The translations under genes were made by a program, and so were the position numbers. From Beaufortia kweichowensis (lineage: Eukaryota > Chordata > Actinopteri > Cypriniformes > Gastromyzontidae): 64,000 nucleotides of DNA. A model generated the notes under the pieces. The model was not told the origin of the DNA. It worked only from the letters and a program-made list of their open reading frames with translations, and searched no databases. Within the stretch, counting starts at the first letter, position 1, and every line of letters begins with the position of its first letter. This document shows positions 11,987 through 22,988 of this stretch, piece by piece. The stretch is from positions 1,763,110 through 1,827,109 of the forward strand of contig CM032797.1 of assembly GCA_019155185.1 (NCBI GenBank), written 5' to 3'.

Positions 11987-12480
11987 TTAATTAGTCAAAA
12001 AAGTTAAATAGTTAAAGAGATTTAGAGATCTAGAGTTTTTTAAGGCTTTTCTGAATTTTGAAACACTATCCTTCCAAGCTATGCGGAATACCTCTAGTTT
12101 TGTATTCTTAAAGATGCGTTCCATTTTACGAGCAGCCCTTTTTAGTGCATGCGTGTTCTGATTATACCACAGAGTTGGACTTTTATCTTTGGTGCAGGGG
12201 AGCAACCGTAGTTAATATTTTCTGTAATGTAATCAAGATCTTCCAAGTTATCATATATGCTATGCAATTGAGGTAATTCAGCAGATTACTAAGAAATGAG
12301 TCTTTGGTACTAGCAGTTATTGTTCTACTGTATTTATAACGCGGAGTTGGGTTTGTAGCTGTAGGCAGATGAAGCGTACAAGATACTAAATAGTGATCTG
12401 AGATGTCTTCACTTTGCTGATAAATTTTAACATTGTCCACATTTATACCATATGATAGTATAAGATCTAAAGTGTGTGAT
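11987..12480 (-). pseudogene. L2-clade LINE ORF2 fragment, endonuclease end and linker
   Basis: Read on the minus strand, the fragment encodes HTLDLILSYG, then SEDISDHYLVSCTLHLP, then after a frame change SPTLWYNQNTHALKRAARKM and FRIAWKDSVSKFRKAL. HTLDL and SDH are hallmarks of the C-terminal half of the apurinic-like endonuclease domain of L2/CR1-type LINEs. The Trp-Tyr and RAARKMER stretch is the linker before the reverse transcriptase. The reverse-transcriptase domain is absent, and the fragment contains stops and frame changes, so it is dead. It abuts a different repeat at about 12480-12575. Confidence 0.8.
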
Positions 12481-12574
12481 TACGACAGTGAGTGGGTTAT
12501 GAGAGTTATGCAGGATACAAACAAACCGCTCGCGGCAAGGCAGACAGGAAACCGGAAGGGATCCCAGAGCCACA

Positions 12575-13125
12575 TATACAGGCACATATACATATTGTGT
12601 TATCACAAACAAACCCAAGCCATAAAACATAGCCAATTGCAAGTGGAAATATAGTTCCAATGGGAAAATATGTACATATTTATATAAAACAACATGTAAA
12701 CTAAAACTAATCATTGTTTAACTAAAGTAACCATATTTTTTGTTGTGTTTATATAAATGCTACTCAGTCCTGCGAAATCTATGGTTACATCTACAGTATA
12801 TGGTAAAGTTTGATAAAAAATTATAGAAAGAATACTTGGTCAGGTATAATAGGCTTCGCTGTGTGCAGATACTCTCACAATAAAGCAGTTTAAGGTGGAC
12901 TTTAACATCACTCTTCAAACAAATCTGAAGCACATCCTCGCATGTGCAATGCATTATCGCACAAATGTGCTGTAAAATCAATAAATCTGACCATGAATCT
13001 GGATGATTTCTTTGGGTTTTAGGGATTGTTTATGGGCGTCGTTATCTTTCCTTGTGCCTCGTGTGATGATTACCGTATGAATGGTGCCCTCTGCATGTGG
13101 GTGGGATCGCATTACAGATAATGAG
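12575..13125 (-). repeat. dispersed repeat of unknown class, inverted copy
   Basis: Reversed, this segment matches 33150-33690 along its length. Shared landmarks in order are GCGATCCCACCCACA, AGATTCATGGTCAGATTTAT, AACTGCTTTATTGTGAGAG, TTATACCTGACCA and ATGTATATGTGCCTGTA. Divergence is moderate, with small indels. No terminal inverted repeats, target duplications or coding domains were found, so its class is unknown. The match ends near 12575. Confidence 0.75.
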
Positions 13126-13249
13126 CTGACACAAGGAAAAGTGTACCTCTCTTTACTTTCATGCATATAACACAATCTAACAAAACGATTTATTGAAAAG
13201 AAGACATTCAAGCTGCGGTCTTGAAACAGTATCTGCCCCGCTGTACACG

Positions 13250-14445
13250 AACCTCTAGCAGACAGCAGCCTTACCCATCCACCTCTTCTCACCATGAGCG
13301 GCAGAAGGAAAGTTCGACCTCTCCCAAGACAGGATAGGGGGACGGATCGGCACCCACGCCATAGTTCACCAAGGCAGAGAACAGAACTGTAGGGTGTTAT
13401 CCAGGAGAGGAAGTCCATGACCAAGAAGAGGTCCTGAGGTCTGTGGCCTCCCATCCCGACACAGGATGTGCGTCGGGAACTTGTGTCCTTTGTGCGTGGA
13501 GCACCTCTGTACCTTTCTCTATGCCAGAGGCTAGTTTCCCTAGTTTGTTTTCAGGCAGCCTGAAGACTTCAGCCTGGCATTACTCTACAGAATCTAGTTC
13601 GCAGCTCGCCCGCCTCATTTTAGGGGAACACCTACAGTGGTTCGTCCCGAGCAGGCTCTGGTCCTAAGCAGGAAGTGGGGGCCCTTCTACGCAAAGAAGC
13701 CATAGAACAGGTACCCATGCATGACACTCTCTCAGAGTTTTACAGTCGCTATTTTATTGTCCCGAAAAAAGATGGGAGCCTATACTAGACCTTCGCCAGC
13801 TAAATTACTCTGTTGCGAAGTTAAGGTCAAGATATTAACACTCAAACAAATTATGTCTCAGATGAGGTCCAAGGACTGGTTCTCTCACCTCGGACATTCA
13901 CAAAGTGTGTGACGATGTGGCCCTGGCTCCTCTGTTATTCCAAGGCATTCGCATCCTCAACTATATTGACCACTGGCTTATCGTGGCCCAGTCTGGGAAC
14001 CTAGTGGTTTAGCATCAAGATGCTGTCCTCGCTCATATGAGAGCACTGGGGCTCAGGCTGAACGCCAAGAAAAGTGTGCTTTCTCCTGTTCAGAGAATCA
14101 TCTTTCTTGCTGTAATTAGGGATTCTACCACGATGCAGGCACATCTGTCTCCCGCCCAGGTAGACACCATTCTGTCATCTGTAAGGGGTCTTAAGGCGGG
14201 CCAAGCTCTCTCTGCGAAGTATTTCCAGAGGATCCTGGGTTTTATGGCTGCTGCGGTCAACATTTTTAGGCCTCTACAGTGGTGGCTCAGGACCATAGGG
14301 TTTTTCCTTAGGGGAAACCCGTTCCGTATGATCAAAGTTACGCGTAGATGTCTTCGTGCTTTAAATGTGTGGAAGAATCCGGGTTTCCTATGTCAAGGCC
14401 CCGATGTTGGGAGCCATCTGCTGTCATGTTAAACTCACAACAGAT
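13250..14445 (+). pseudogene. DIRS retrotransposon 1: gag end and reverse transcriptase
   Basis: The segment up to about 13670 fits the end of a DIRS gag region. From 13672 the frame reads EVGALLRKEAIEQVP, then YSRYFIV and KKDG at 13740-13775, then KILTLKQIMSQM at 13830-13862: the start of a DIRS reverse transcriptase. The palm motifs A and B are deleted after DWF (about 13885). The frame resumes with GIRILNYIDHWLI (13950-13985), in which the catalytic YIDD-type pair has become YIDH. The thumb region follows at 14037-14432 (LGLRLNAKKSVLSPVQR, ILGFMAAAVN, PLQWWL, CLRALNVW). The element is cut at 14445 by an LTR insertion just before the RNase H domain. Several stops and frameshifts make it inactive. 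Confidence 0.85.
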
Positions 14446-15655
14446 TGTAGTGAGCCTCACACGGGGCACCAATTATGTAGTGATCTTCACACGGGGCACC
14501 AATTATTAGTACGCCTCACACAGGACCTAGAGGTGTTAGTGAGACTTGATCCCACGTGTGTGTGTGTGTCAGGTGACCTCTCCCTCCTTTTAACTCGGGG
14601 CACCAGCTGAGGAATTCCACCTCAACATTCGTTGGAATAATCCAACATAAATCATAAGTAATATGATAAGAAAAATTATGTAAAGTGGAGGGAGTAAGTC
14701 ACCTGGGGTATCTGAAGGATTTCGTGATATTCGTGCTAACTTGTAGAGCCTTTTACTGTATTATCAACACAAGGAAGACACAATTGTAATAAAAGAGGAT
14801 TTATTTACAAGAGACATACAAGAATAACTAACACACTACTAAATGATACTAAAGAGCTAAAGGATAGTAAGGTTGAGTGTAAAGAATGAAAAGAATGCAG
14901 GTAACTAAGGTATAAACTGAAATGAACTGAAAGAGTACACTAATGCCAAGGTCTCTAGAAAGAGGTTTGGTAAGTGATATTTACGTTCACGTGAGCAGTC
15001 CGAGGGTGGCGACGTCTTCCACTGGTGAGGCTGGGCCTTGTTGCAGTGGCGAAGGAGTCTGAATCCGTTCAACAGCCTTGAACACGAAGTGCTGTGGGAT
15101 GCTAATCTCCTGGAGCACCAAAAGGGTCCTGGCGATCTGGAACACGCAGATGAGGCCCTGAAGCTGGTGCGGAAGGTCCTTGACGATCTGGAACACGCAG
15201 ATGAAGGTACCTGGAAGTAAGGTTGCCCTCCTGGGCTTAACCTTGTTGTAGACGTTTGTGATTGCCTTTCTGGACAGCAGACTCTTAACGTGGTTTCTTT
15301 ATTTCAGTCCTTGCGGGGAGACTCAGAACTGGTGTTGCTGTTATGCTTCCCAGCACACAGCCTGGAAACTCAGAACGGGTGATCTGTTATGCTTCCTAGC
15401 ACAACAGCCAGAAAACTCGGAACGGGTGTTGCTGTTATGCTTCCTAGCACACAGGCCAGAAAACTCAGAACGGGTGATCTGTTATGCTTCCTTCCTGGAA
15501 ACTCAGAACGGGTGATCTGTTATGCTTCCTAGCACAACAGCCAGAAAACTCAGAACCGTTGTTGCTGTTATCCTTCCTAGCACACAGGCCAGAAAACTCA
15601 GAACCGTTGTTGCTGTTATGCTTCCTAGCACACAGGCCAGAAAACTCAGAACCGT
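14446..15655 (-). mobile_element. TGTAGTGA-type LTR-like element, copy 3, inside DIRS 1
   Basis: In reverse orientation this begins TGTAGTGAGCCTCACACGGG at 14446 and carries the same series as the intact copy: duplicated GGGGCACCAATTA phrases, a short (GT)n run, the AATAAA complement near 14800, the bidirectionally open segment (14987-15220) and the 46-bp minisatellite. It stops inside the minisatellite at about 15655, so its 5' region (equivalent of 9719-10290) is missing. No target duplication can therefore be scored. The DIRS coding sequence resumes directly afterwards. Confidence 0.8.
15322..15655. repeat. 46-bp minisatellite, copy 3 (reversed)
   Basis: Seven reversed units are marked by TTATGCTTCC at about 15341, 15389, 15436, 15483, 15522, 15569 (as TTATCCTTCC) and 15618. 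The last ends CAGAACCGTGAGG where DIRS sequence begins. Confidence 0.9.
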
Positions 15656-16374
15656 GAGGCCATGAGGAAAGACCTTCTATCTCAAACGGGGGCACTGTGT
15701 GTCACCCCTGGCCGAAGTTATGCAAACTGTGGGTCTGGCCCCTGAAGGAACAAGACTACTAGATGCTGATCTTTCTACCCATGTCTTTCTACCCAGGGCT
15801 CCTTCTACGAGAAAGCTTTATGCCCTCAAGTGGAGCCTATTCTCCTCTTGGTGTGAACAGCGTAAGCTCGACACCGTCCAGTTGGTACAGTTCTGGAGTT
15901 CCTACAAAACAGGTTTAATACGGGGTTGACCCCTCCATTACTAAGGTTTATGTGACAGCCATCTCTGCCTACCATACTCCTGTTAATGGCCTATTTGTTT
16001 GGGGAGATCCACTGGTTTCTTGATTTCTTCGAGATGCACTCAGGCTGAGGCCTGTTTGTCGCATGAGGGTTCCTGCGTGGGACTTATGTTCCTAAGGTAC
16101 CCACTATTGTGCCTAGACCTATTGTTCTTCAGACATTTTTCCCTCCTCCTTTCTCTGATCGAGGTAAGGAAAGCTGACATTTTGTTGCCAGATGCCCTTT
16201 TATACTCTCGGGCCATATGTCACCACGCCAGTGATGTTGTACCCCCTTCCAGTGGTTGGATTGTAAATACGTGCTTCATACGCAATCACGCAAAGACGTT
16301 CCCATAGCGTCACATTCTGACACAGCTTCTCGTTCCCTTCTCAGGAAACCATGGTTACATGCTTAACCTGAGAC
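15656..16374 (+). pseudogene. DIRS retrotransposon 1: tyrosine recombinase and right end
   Basis: The frame at 15699-15929 reads LLDADLSTHV, then RAPSTRKLYALKWSLFSSWC, the start of a DIRS tyrosine recombinase. These enzymes integrate the circular DIRS intermediate in place of a DDE integrase. After a stop, a second frame shows RLRPV and RVPAWDLC (about 16040-16090). No intact catalytic Arg or HxxR box is recognisable. The element ends with CAGGAAACCATGGTTACATG and a GAGAC-type terminus at 16331-16374, the usual DIRS terminal repeat. RNase H is missing between 14445 and 15656. Confidence 0.8.
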
Positions 16375-16376
16375 AA

Positions 16377-16710
16377 TATTTTTACTAAATGCGCTGTTTT
16401 TAGGGCGGGAGCACTTAATAGGCTCCTGTCTCTGTGCTATTTTTACTAAACTATGCACTGCTGTCAGGGCAGGAGTTCTCAATAGGTTTGTGTCTCTATG
16501 CTATTTTTACAGAACTATGCGCTGATCTCAGGGCTCTCACTTAAAAGGTTTGTGTCTCTGTGTTATTTTTACTACACTATGTGCTGCTCATAGGGCGGGA
16601 GTACTTAATACGTTCGCGTTCGTGTTAGTGCGTTTTTTTTAACTATGCGCTGCTTTCAGGGAAGGAGTACTCAATAGGTTCGCCTCTCTGTGCTATTTTT
16701 AATAAACTAG
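16377..16710. repeat. ~65-bp minisatellite, five units
   Basis: Five degenerate units of 62-68 bp follow the pattern ATTTTTACTAAACTATG, a GCTG motif, CAGGGCGGGAG, TACTCAATAGGTT and CTCTGTGCT. It lies between two DIRS terminal repeats in opposite orientation. The units differ from each other by roughly one base in six, so the array is old. No coding meaning. Confidence 0.85.
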
Positions 16711-16896
16711 GAGTAGACTAATGTGCATTTTTTATACAAGAAACCACTGAATACAAAGAAAATGAATGGTAAGCACATACTTTTTTTTTTCTTCCTGTGT
16801 TTAAACTATAATTAGAAAGGTTATTTAGAGAAGTTCCAGGAAAAAATTTAAAACCCTTTCTAACTGTATAGAGTTAATACACAAAAGAACATCTAA
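16711..16896. other. short spacer between DIRS ends
   Basis: AT-rich sequence with a T10 run near 16780. Nothing recognisable. Confidence 0.4.
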
Positions 16897-17450
16897 GGTT
16901 ACTCATGTAACCATGGTTCCCTGAGAGGGAATGAGACACTGCGCCAAGGAGCTGACGCTTTGGGAACGCCTCTGCGCGAATGTGCAACATCACAGACGGG
17001 GTGACGTCAGGGCCAGGAAGTATAAAAGGCACCCGGCTTGCACAATCATTGCCGAATGCAGTAAGACTTGATTAATAATGTTTAGAATGATTAATAATCC
17101 AAAGGAAATCTAAACAGGTACAGGAACATGGAACAGAAACATAAACAAGAACACGGCACAAACATCCAACATCCAGATAACAGAAGCTACGACTGACAAG
17201 GAACACAGGGAACAGGGACCCTGGCATGAGATGCAGGCCTCAGCCCCAGTGCACCACGGAGGAAGCGAACCACCAGCGGGTCTTGACCCAAAGACTAGCC
17301 ATTGACCGGGATGTGGTAGGCAGCTATAGCCACCACATACACCTTTAAAGTAGAGGGCGCCAGCCCTAAAGAGAAACAGTCTTGCAAGAACTCCAGTACT
17401 GTACCAATCGGGCAGCTAGCTGGATCCCGCATGCGACCACTGATGTTCTT
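16897..17450 (-). mobile_element. DIRS fragment 2, reversed: terminal repeat and recombinase piece
   Basis: The left part GGTTACTCATGTAACCATGG, then TTCCCTGAGAGGGAATGAGAC and GCTTTGGGAACGCCTC, is a DIRS terminal repeat and forms an inverted repeat with 16331-16374. From about 17226 the sequence matches 60950-61135 in the same orientation (GCAGGCCTCAGCC, CACCACGGAGGAAGCG, CCACATACACCTTTA, TGGATCCCGCATGCGACCA), which is antisense tyrosine-recombinase code. About 160 bp at 17065-17225 is unrelated sequence separating the two parts. Confidence 0.75.
17002..17029 (+). promoter_or_regulatory. CRE and TATA pair in a DIRS terminal repeat
   Basis: A perfect CRE palindrome TGACGTCA (17002-17009) is followed, 11 bp later, by TATAAAAGG (17021-17029), with GGCCAGGAAG between. 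The same arrangement with identical spacing is at 60498-60522, and a decayed version at 57610-57640. Conservation across separate DIRS copies suggests this is the element's promoter, responsive to CREB/ATF factors; the latter is inference. Confidence 0.6.
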
Positions 17451-17639
17451 AAGTTATATTGTACGAAGTTAGTAAGTGCAATTCTTGAAAATCTCTTAAG
17501 AAGTTCTATCTTATCAAATACAAATTTGGGACTGATGTCATGAGATCTAGAGTTTCAGTGACACTTTTAGCTGCTGTAATAACAACAGCCACTAGGGGCC
17601 ATTCATTATCTGTGCATAAATAGTGACATTCAACAAATA
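17451..17639. other. unassigned spacer
   Basis: No coding or repeat signal beyond AT-rich sequence. Confidence 0.4.
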
Positions 17640-18356
17640 CATATTTCCTATTGCAAAATATGATAAATACACTCTTAAGAGCTTTCCAATGATATATAGT
17701 TTGTACATATAGTAGTTTATAACTAAGTTTAACAACAAACTACTACTATTATAACATCAAATGGGGTTGTGACATTTCACACCTTTAACTATATTACTCT
17801 CATTAGATTATTCCTTTTAGAAAAATCTTATAAAATAATCAAAACTACACTCTTTCAGCACTTCTTTTAGTGTTGTAAATATATAACAAGAAATGGGCCA
17901 ACCTTTGGGGCTTGTGATTTTTTAACATGGATGGATGGATGGATACTTCCACTACATAATTTATTTAGCAAAAACTGTGGTGAAAACTTAGAGCTTTACA
18001 ATGATATATAGTTTGTCAAGGTTTTAAGGTTTTGTTACAGGCTATTCGTGTTATAAAAAACATATCAAATGTGCCCCCCCAACGGCCTGTAATATGTAAC
18101 ATATTTTAGCAAATTTTATCTCACTGCATTATTCCTTCTGCAAAACACAATAAAATCTAAATACGACACTCTTAGAGCTTTCCAGCAATTTGTCAAGGGT
18201 TTTTTTTAGGACTGTTAATGTTATACATATGTAATAACAAAAAAGCCCACCAGGATCCATGACATTTGACAAAATTATTATCACTACATCATTCTTTTTG
18301 CAAAAACATGGCAAAATGAAAAACTACATTCTCAGAGCTTTCCAGTGATATATAGT
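17640..18356. repeat. degenerate tandem repeat, 160-185 bp period
   Basis: The landmark AGAGCTTTCCAATGATATAT recurs in variant form near 17680, 17990, 18173 and 18338, with a more diverged unit around 17860. Each is preceded by a CATTATTCCTTTTGCAAAA-like block and followed by a TGTTATA-type block. The array contains a (GGAT)n run at 17930-17945. The LTR copy at 18357 begins within the last unit. No coding capacity. Confidence 0.7.
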
Positions 18357-19757
18357 TGTAGTGATTCTGTGGGGATGGTGTTATTTAAACACTCCCCAGC
18401 ATCTCCACTAGTTATGTAGTGAAACTAGGACGGTGTTATTTAAAACACGGTTCAGTTTCAGGTTATAATTATTTGTGGCTCAAATGGAAATACTTACAGA
18501 TAAAGATTATTAACTATATGTATTTTGTAGCATTACCTGGTGCAATAAACGCATTATTCTTCTGGCCTTGATTAACAACGGTCTATGCCCGATACAGTAA
18601 TACTACAGAGTAGTATCGCACAGTTTAAGGGATGTGTTATGAGCATTAAGCAGAGACAATCATGAGTGAATACAAATGAATATTTATTGACTAAGCTACT
18701 GAAATACGATATCGATTAACTAACATAAACACATACACATTCACACGCATACAAGAGAAAGCATAGAAAAATCAGAGTAAAGGGTAAAGAGTGGCACATT
18801 AAATCAGCAGAACACAAACCACCGGGTTTTCTCTACAAAAGTTCACCTTGGTAGCCAAGGGGCAATGCTTTAGCGCTGTTGAATTGTGATACTTGCATTG
18901 AACAGTTAGTTGCGTCGGCAAGAATCCTGGTGCACGGAGAGAAAGAGAGAGAGTGTCCCGGTGGATTCGCGAAGTCCATTCAGAGAGCGAAGTTTTGCGA
19001 GAAGTGTCGAAGTCTGCCGAAGTAAGATTGCCGGAAAAGGCTGTCCTGAAGAAAGGGCAGGTCCCACGAAGTTTGGAATAGATTCCAAGTTTCTGAGCAA
19101 TGAGTCATCCGCTGCATGTCGGTCTTAAAGACACAGCTGTCACGCCCCTGTCAGGTCCCTTGACCAATGGAAAAGGGCTGTGGTTGCGCGGGAGAAATTT
19201 CTTTGTTTCTCTCTGTGACAACTGATTTACACAGGTATGGTTTATGTCCTGTTTGCACCGAACACATAAACTTATTGTAAATTGAGTATAATGCACGCCA
19301 TGACTATGTACTTTGCATCATTATTTAGGAAATAATTTGTCGATCATTTTGATACCACACACGAGAAAGAGGTGAAGTAAGGCACATGGTTATTCATTCA
19401 TTAGTGTATATCTGTCGTGAAATAACAGTTAAACTTCGATGACAATGAAATGCATGCAATAACTATGGCAGGGTATCAAGTGATTATGGAGGAATACACA
19501 CATAGATATATATATAGATACAAATTGGGCAGTTTAGTCCTGCTCATCCTAGACAGTCTCTTTGAGGTGTTTGGAATGTACTTCTCTAGTCCTCTCTGCA
19601 AATCTCCAGGGGGGCCTGGAGAATCTCAGGGAGTTGAGCTGGGGGTCACCCTCTCTGGGGAAGGCCAGAGAGGTGCCATAACTGTCCTACTGAGTTAAGT
19701 AACAACCGGCAGGTCATCACTTAACCCAGACTTTCTGGAGCCAAAAGGGGTTCTGTT
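18357..19757 (-). mobile_element. second copy of the TGTAGTGATTCTG LTR, 3'-incomplete
   Basis: This matches 950-2322 from TGTAGTGATTCTGTGGGGAT through CCAAAAGGGGTTCTG, with scattered substitutions and small indels. The final 80 bp of the complete LTR, which ends CTCTACA, is absent here. A shorter (TA)n run is at 19505-19518. The truncated side has no target duplication. Confidence 0.8.
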
Positions 19758-19764
19758 GTGGACT

Positions 19765-21420
19765 TTAGCAGTCTTAGCAGTCTCCTTAACCAACCATAAC
19801 TGGTCCAAATTTATTCCCTTTATTACGCCATCATGTCTTTACTTTTTGACTGAAAAATCGTTGCTTTGCCTAAAACAGTAGAGTGCTCTTTGATGTATAC
19901 CTAGCTGTGAGTTTTAGAGCATACAACAATATTTAGTAAACATTCTCAGAGTGAGAATGTTTAAAATGTCTGGTCACTTTTCCAGTCTGCAGATGTATGC
20001 AGAGCTCCTTTAGTTTGAGCTGAGATGTTGTACATCTCGTATCATAATATAAAAGTTCAAGTTTATTTGAGGGTTAGACACGTTCATCTCTTCAGTGGGT
20101 TGTCCTGTCATGGCACTGCTCTGAATAAGGTATAATAATATTACTCTACAGAATTTAATAAATAAAAATGTTGGACCCACTTATTTTTTTGGGGGATAAT
20201 CTGGCATTTCGAGTTCAAGGTATAAATTATAGTTATAATGAGTGCAGGTTCTCCTGGGGGTCGCCGCCTCCTTCTGACAGATCCAACGTCTGGTCAGGGT
20301 ATGGACTGGATACAACCTCGGAATAATAAGAGACAAACAAACTGAGAGCAAAATACTTTTCCACACCCTTAGATGCAACAAGTACATCAGATTGTTAGGG
20401 AATGTTCCTGGTTCCGGTTGGCCTAATTAATGCAGCCTAGCAATCCCTTAGGGGATTTGTGTTATAAACTGTTGGACTATGTGTATGCTATTACCAACAC
20501 AGCACCACACAATTAACAATATACAAATATTAAAAAAAATAAAATAAACGAAAGAATGAAAAAAAAAACCCAGAGGAAAACAGGACTCGTAAGGACGTTG
20601 TCCTTAGGCCAGCTCCAATAACTGCACGATCCTCCACCCCAAAGTAAACCAGTAGATGTAAATTAAAACGAACACAGAAACCCAACGGCAGCAGCAGAAG
20701 TCCCCTTTAAATAGTTGTAATCTGATATTGTTTGTACGGCGCGCAGCAGAAAAAAGACCGAGCTGCAATAATAATCGCCCAGGGCGAAAGGGAGAATCCT
20801 ATAGCAAATAGGAATAATACAAAGACATGGACAAGGTTACTACTAATTGCGCATCACACGCTGAAAATCCCCCCCCCCAGCAAACCCAAACAAAGACTCA
20901 CCAAATGCGGACAGATGAGTTTTACAATCAGTTCACCGCTCAGGATACGCAGCCTTCAAATATCCCACTGTTAAACTGAAGTACAAGGACTGCACATTGT
21001 TCAAACCATCCGCCCCTCAGTAAAGCTAGACTGAGCTAGACTGTTGTTTACAATAAAACAACTTTCTCATACCTGAAAGGAGGGCAGTGATCAAACCCAC
21101 TACAGCATCCAACGGAGACGCGCACACACACACTGATGAAAAGACATGCTGGGGTACAACAAATGAGCCATTAGTGCAACGAGCAGTAATAAAACGAGAT
21201 TAGCAAAACGCTACGTTAGCATAACATTAGCATAACGCTATGCTACAGCACATACCTGAAACCGCTGTAGCAACAGGAAAAAGGGGAGGATCCAGACGTG
21301 ACGCATCCCAGGCTGAAACTAACCAGCCCTGAAATAGTGCACACTCGCTGTCGATTGGTAAACACAAGTGTCAATCACTACCCTTACCTCATTCATATGG
21401 TCACACTATGTTAAAGAGAT
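19765..21420. other. unassigned region with donor-like sites on the minus strand
   Basis: No recognisable transposon or protein domain. On the minus strand three consensus-like 5' splice sites occur: TTTCAG/GTATGTG (about 21250), TTTCAG/GTATGAG (about 21070) and TTTG/GTGAGTC (about 20898). Upstream of the first, on the minus strand near 21350, is an ACCAATCG box. This could be the 5' end of a minus-strand transcript, but no coding exon is seen and the pattern may be chance. Confidence 0.3.
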
Positions 21421-21433
21421 CTTTAATCTAGAT

Positions 21434-21960
21434 TTAAACTGAGAGAGTGAGACTATTCCAAAGTTTAGGTGCTAAATAGGAGAATGATCTACCACCAGTA
21501 CTTGATTTAGAAATTCTAGGTATTACCAAAAGGCCAGAGTCCTGAGAGTGTAATGGACGTGACGGACTGTAATGTATTAGGAGCTCACTCAAGTACTGAG
21601 GAGCTAAACCATGTAAAGCCTTATAAGTAGTCAGTAAAATCTTAAAGTTAATATGTTGCGTGATGGGTAACCAGTGCAGTGTTGACAGTATCGGACTAAT
21701 ATGTTTAAACTTTTTTGTTCTTCTGAGAACTCTAGCCGTCATGAATGCATGAACTAACTTTTCTGCACTCAATAGTGATAGCATATGACGTAGTTTAGAT
21801 ATGTTTTTGAGATGAAAAAATGTGGTTTTACAGGTGTTGGCAACATGGCTTTCAAATGAGAGGGTACTGTCAAATAAAATGGCAAGATTCCTAGCTGACA
21901 ACGGAAGGCTTGGTAGAAAACCCGTCAATACCCTTCAGCTCTTCTACTATTTTCTTTCAA
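21434..21960 (-). pseudogene. L2-clade LINE ORF2 C-terminal fragment
   Basis: The minus-strand frame encodes LAILFDSTLSFESHV, KTTFFHLKNISKLRHMLS, then HISPILSTLHWLP, INFKILLTTYKALHGLAPQ, LLVIPRIS, GGRSFSYLAPKLWNSL. This is the region after the reverse-transcriptase palm in fish L2 LINEs, downstream of the YADD motif. The frame jumps from FMTAR directly to VLRRTKKFKHI, skipping the DYCN...QNAA part seen in the copy at 47735-49318, so about 30 residues are deleted in frame. The 5' part of the LINE is missing. Confidence 0.85.
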
Positions 21961-22004
21961 AGGAAATAGTTGAAGAGCCTTGTAATAGACATAACATATA
22001 TACA

Positions 22005-22245
22005 CTGTGAAAACTAAAGGATCCTTGAGGAACCATTTGGGGTTCCTCACACTGTCACAATGGCGGAACCATCAGGAGGACCTCGAGACACTTTTTTTTA
22101 CAAAGAGCAGTTCTGTGAGGAACAATTAACAGTCTTGGCAGTTTTTGCAGGAACTTATGGGATCCTTTAGGCACTTTAAATTCAGTTCTAAGTTCCTCAG
22201 AGGTCCTCCTGACGGTTCCACTGGTCATACACTATTATCAAAGCA
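22005..22245. repeat. palindromic MITE-like element
   Basis: The arms GGAACCATCAGGAGGACCTC (22065-22084) and GAGGTCCTCCTGACGGTTCC (22200-22219) are inverted copies with one mismatch. The outer sequence GGAACCATTTGGGGTTCC resembles a common fish MITE family. Exact ends and target duplication could not be set. Confidence 0.6.
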
Positions 22246-22689
22246 ACTTTGCAACTTTTAATTGCATTCAGGGTTCAAGTTATTCATCTCTTTATGCTGT
22301 GTCCTACCATCAAAACTAATCGAATGGATTTCTTGGTTTATAGCAATTTGGATAATTTAGTCATAATTTCTTTAGAGGTTGGCTAGGTTTCCTCTGTTTA
22401 TTTTTTGTCAACTGTATTGACATACAATCGGAAGAGAACAGGTTACCTCACCAAAGCTGAATTATAAACTGTTGTGGTTTCACAATGTGCATTTAGTAAT
22501 TCACTGTGGTCATGGCTGATAAGGTGCTTGCTTGCTTGATTGAGGTAGACTTTAGTCTTTTATCCCTGATAAAAATACTTAAGCATTTTCTAATCTAATA
22601 TTATATCTGGTATCTACAAGCAAATTACAGAGGAGATGTTCACCACTTGAGTGTTACTCTAGCAACACTGTGGTTTATTATTTGGCAAC
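22246..22689. other. unassigned spacer
   Basis: No gene, terminal repeat or array was seen. Confidence 0.4.
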
Positions 22690-22988
22690 CATATTAACCA
22701 GACTGCCACATGTTCCCCTTGCGAAGTATTACCAGTCTTACTGCCTTACCGAGCGTTTATATCATTGCCTAGTTTTGCCTCCTTGTGTATGAATTTTGCC
22801 TGATTATTCTCGACTCTGCCTATGGATTACCTTTGATGGATTGTTGTTTTTGTGGACTGTTTCTTTGGATTATTAACCTTTGCCTGTTTTATTGTTCTTG
22901 CCTTTGGATTGCGTTTTGGAACTGTTTGCCCTTCTGTTTAATAAACTTCAGCGCATGGATTCGCACACTTCCAAAGCCTCATCATTAC
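22690..22988 (+). mobile_element. degraded gypsy-type LTR fragment
   Basis: The 3' half shows the pattern of fish Ty3/gypsy LTRs: alternating TTTGCCTG, TTTTTGTGGACTG and TTTGGATT motifs, then AATAAACTTCAGCGCATGG (polyadenylation signal at 22941) and a terminal CCTCATCATTACA. The 5' end is not identifiable and no internal region follows, so it is a solo or truncated LTR. Confidence 0.6.

Noticed and set aside
12978..13454. 158-residue minus-strand frame
   Set aside because: It lies across the end of the unclassified repeat and the antisense of DIRS gag; no domain is present.
16377..16710. Possible CRISPR-like array
   Set aside because: Units are contiguous and degenerate with no alternating identical repeats and unique spacers, and the genome is vertebrate.
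18353..18356. Target duplication for the LTR copy at 18357
   Set aside because: The other end of this copy is truncated at about 19757, so the flanking four bases cannot be compared with a true right flank.
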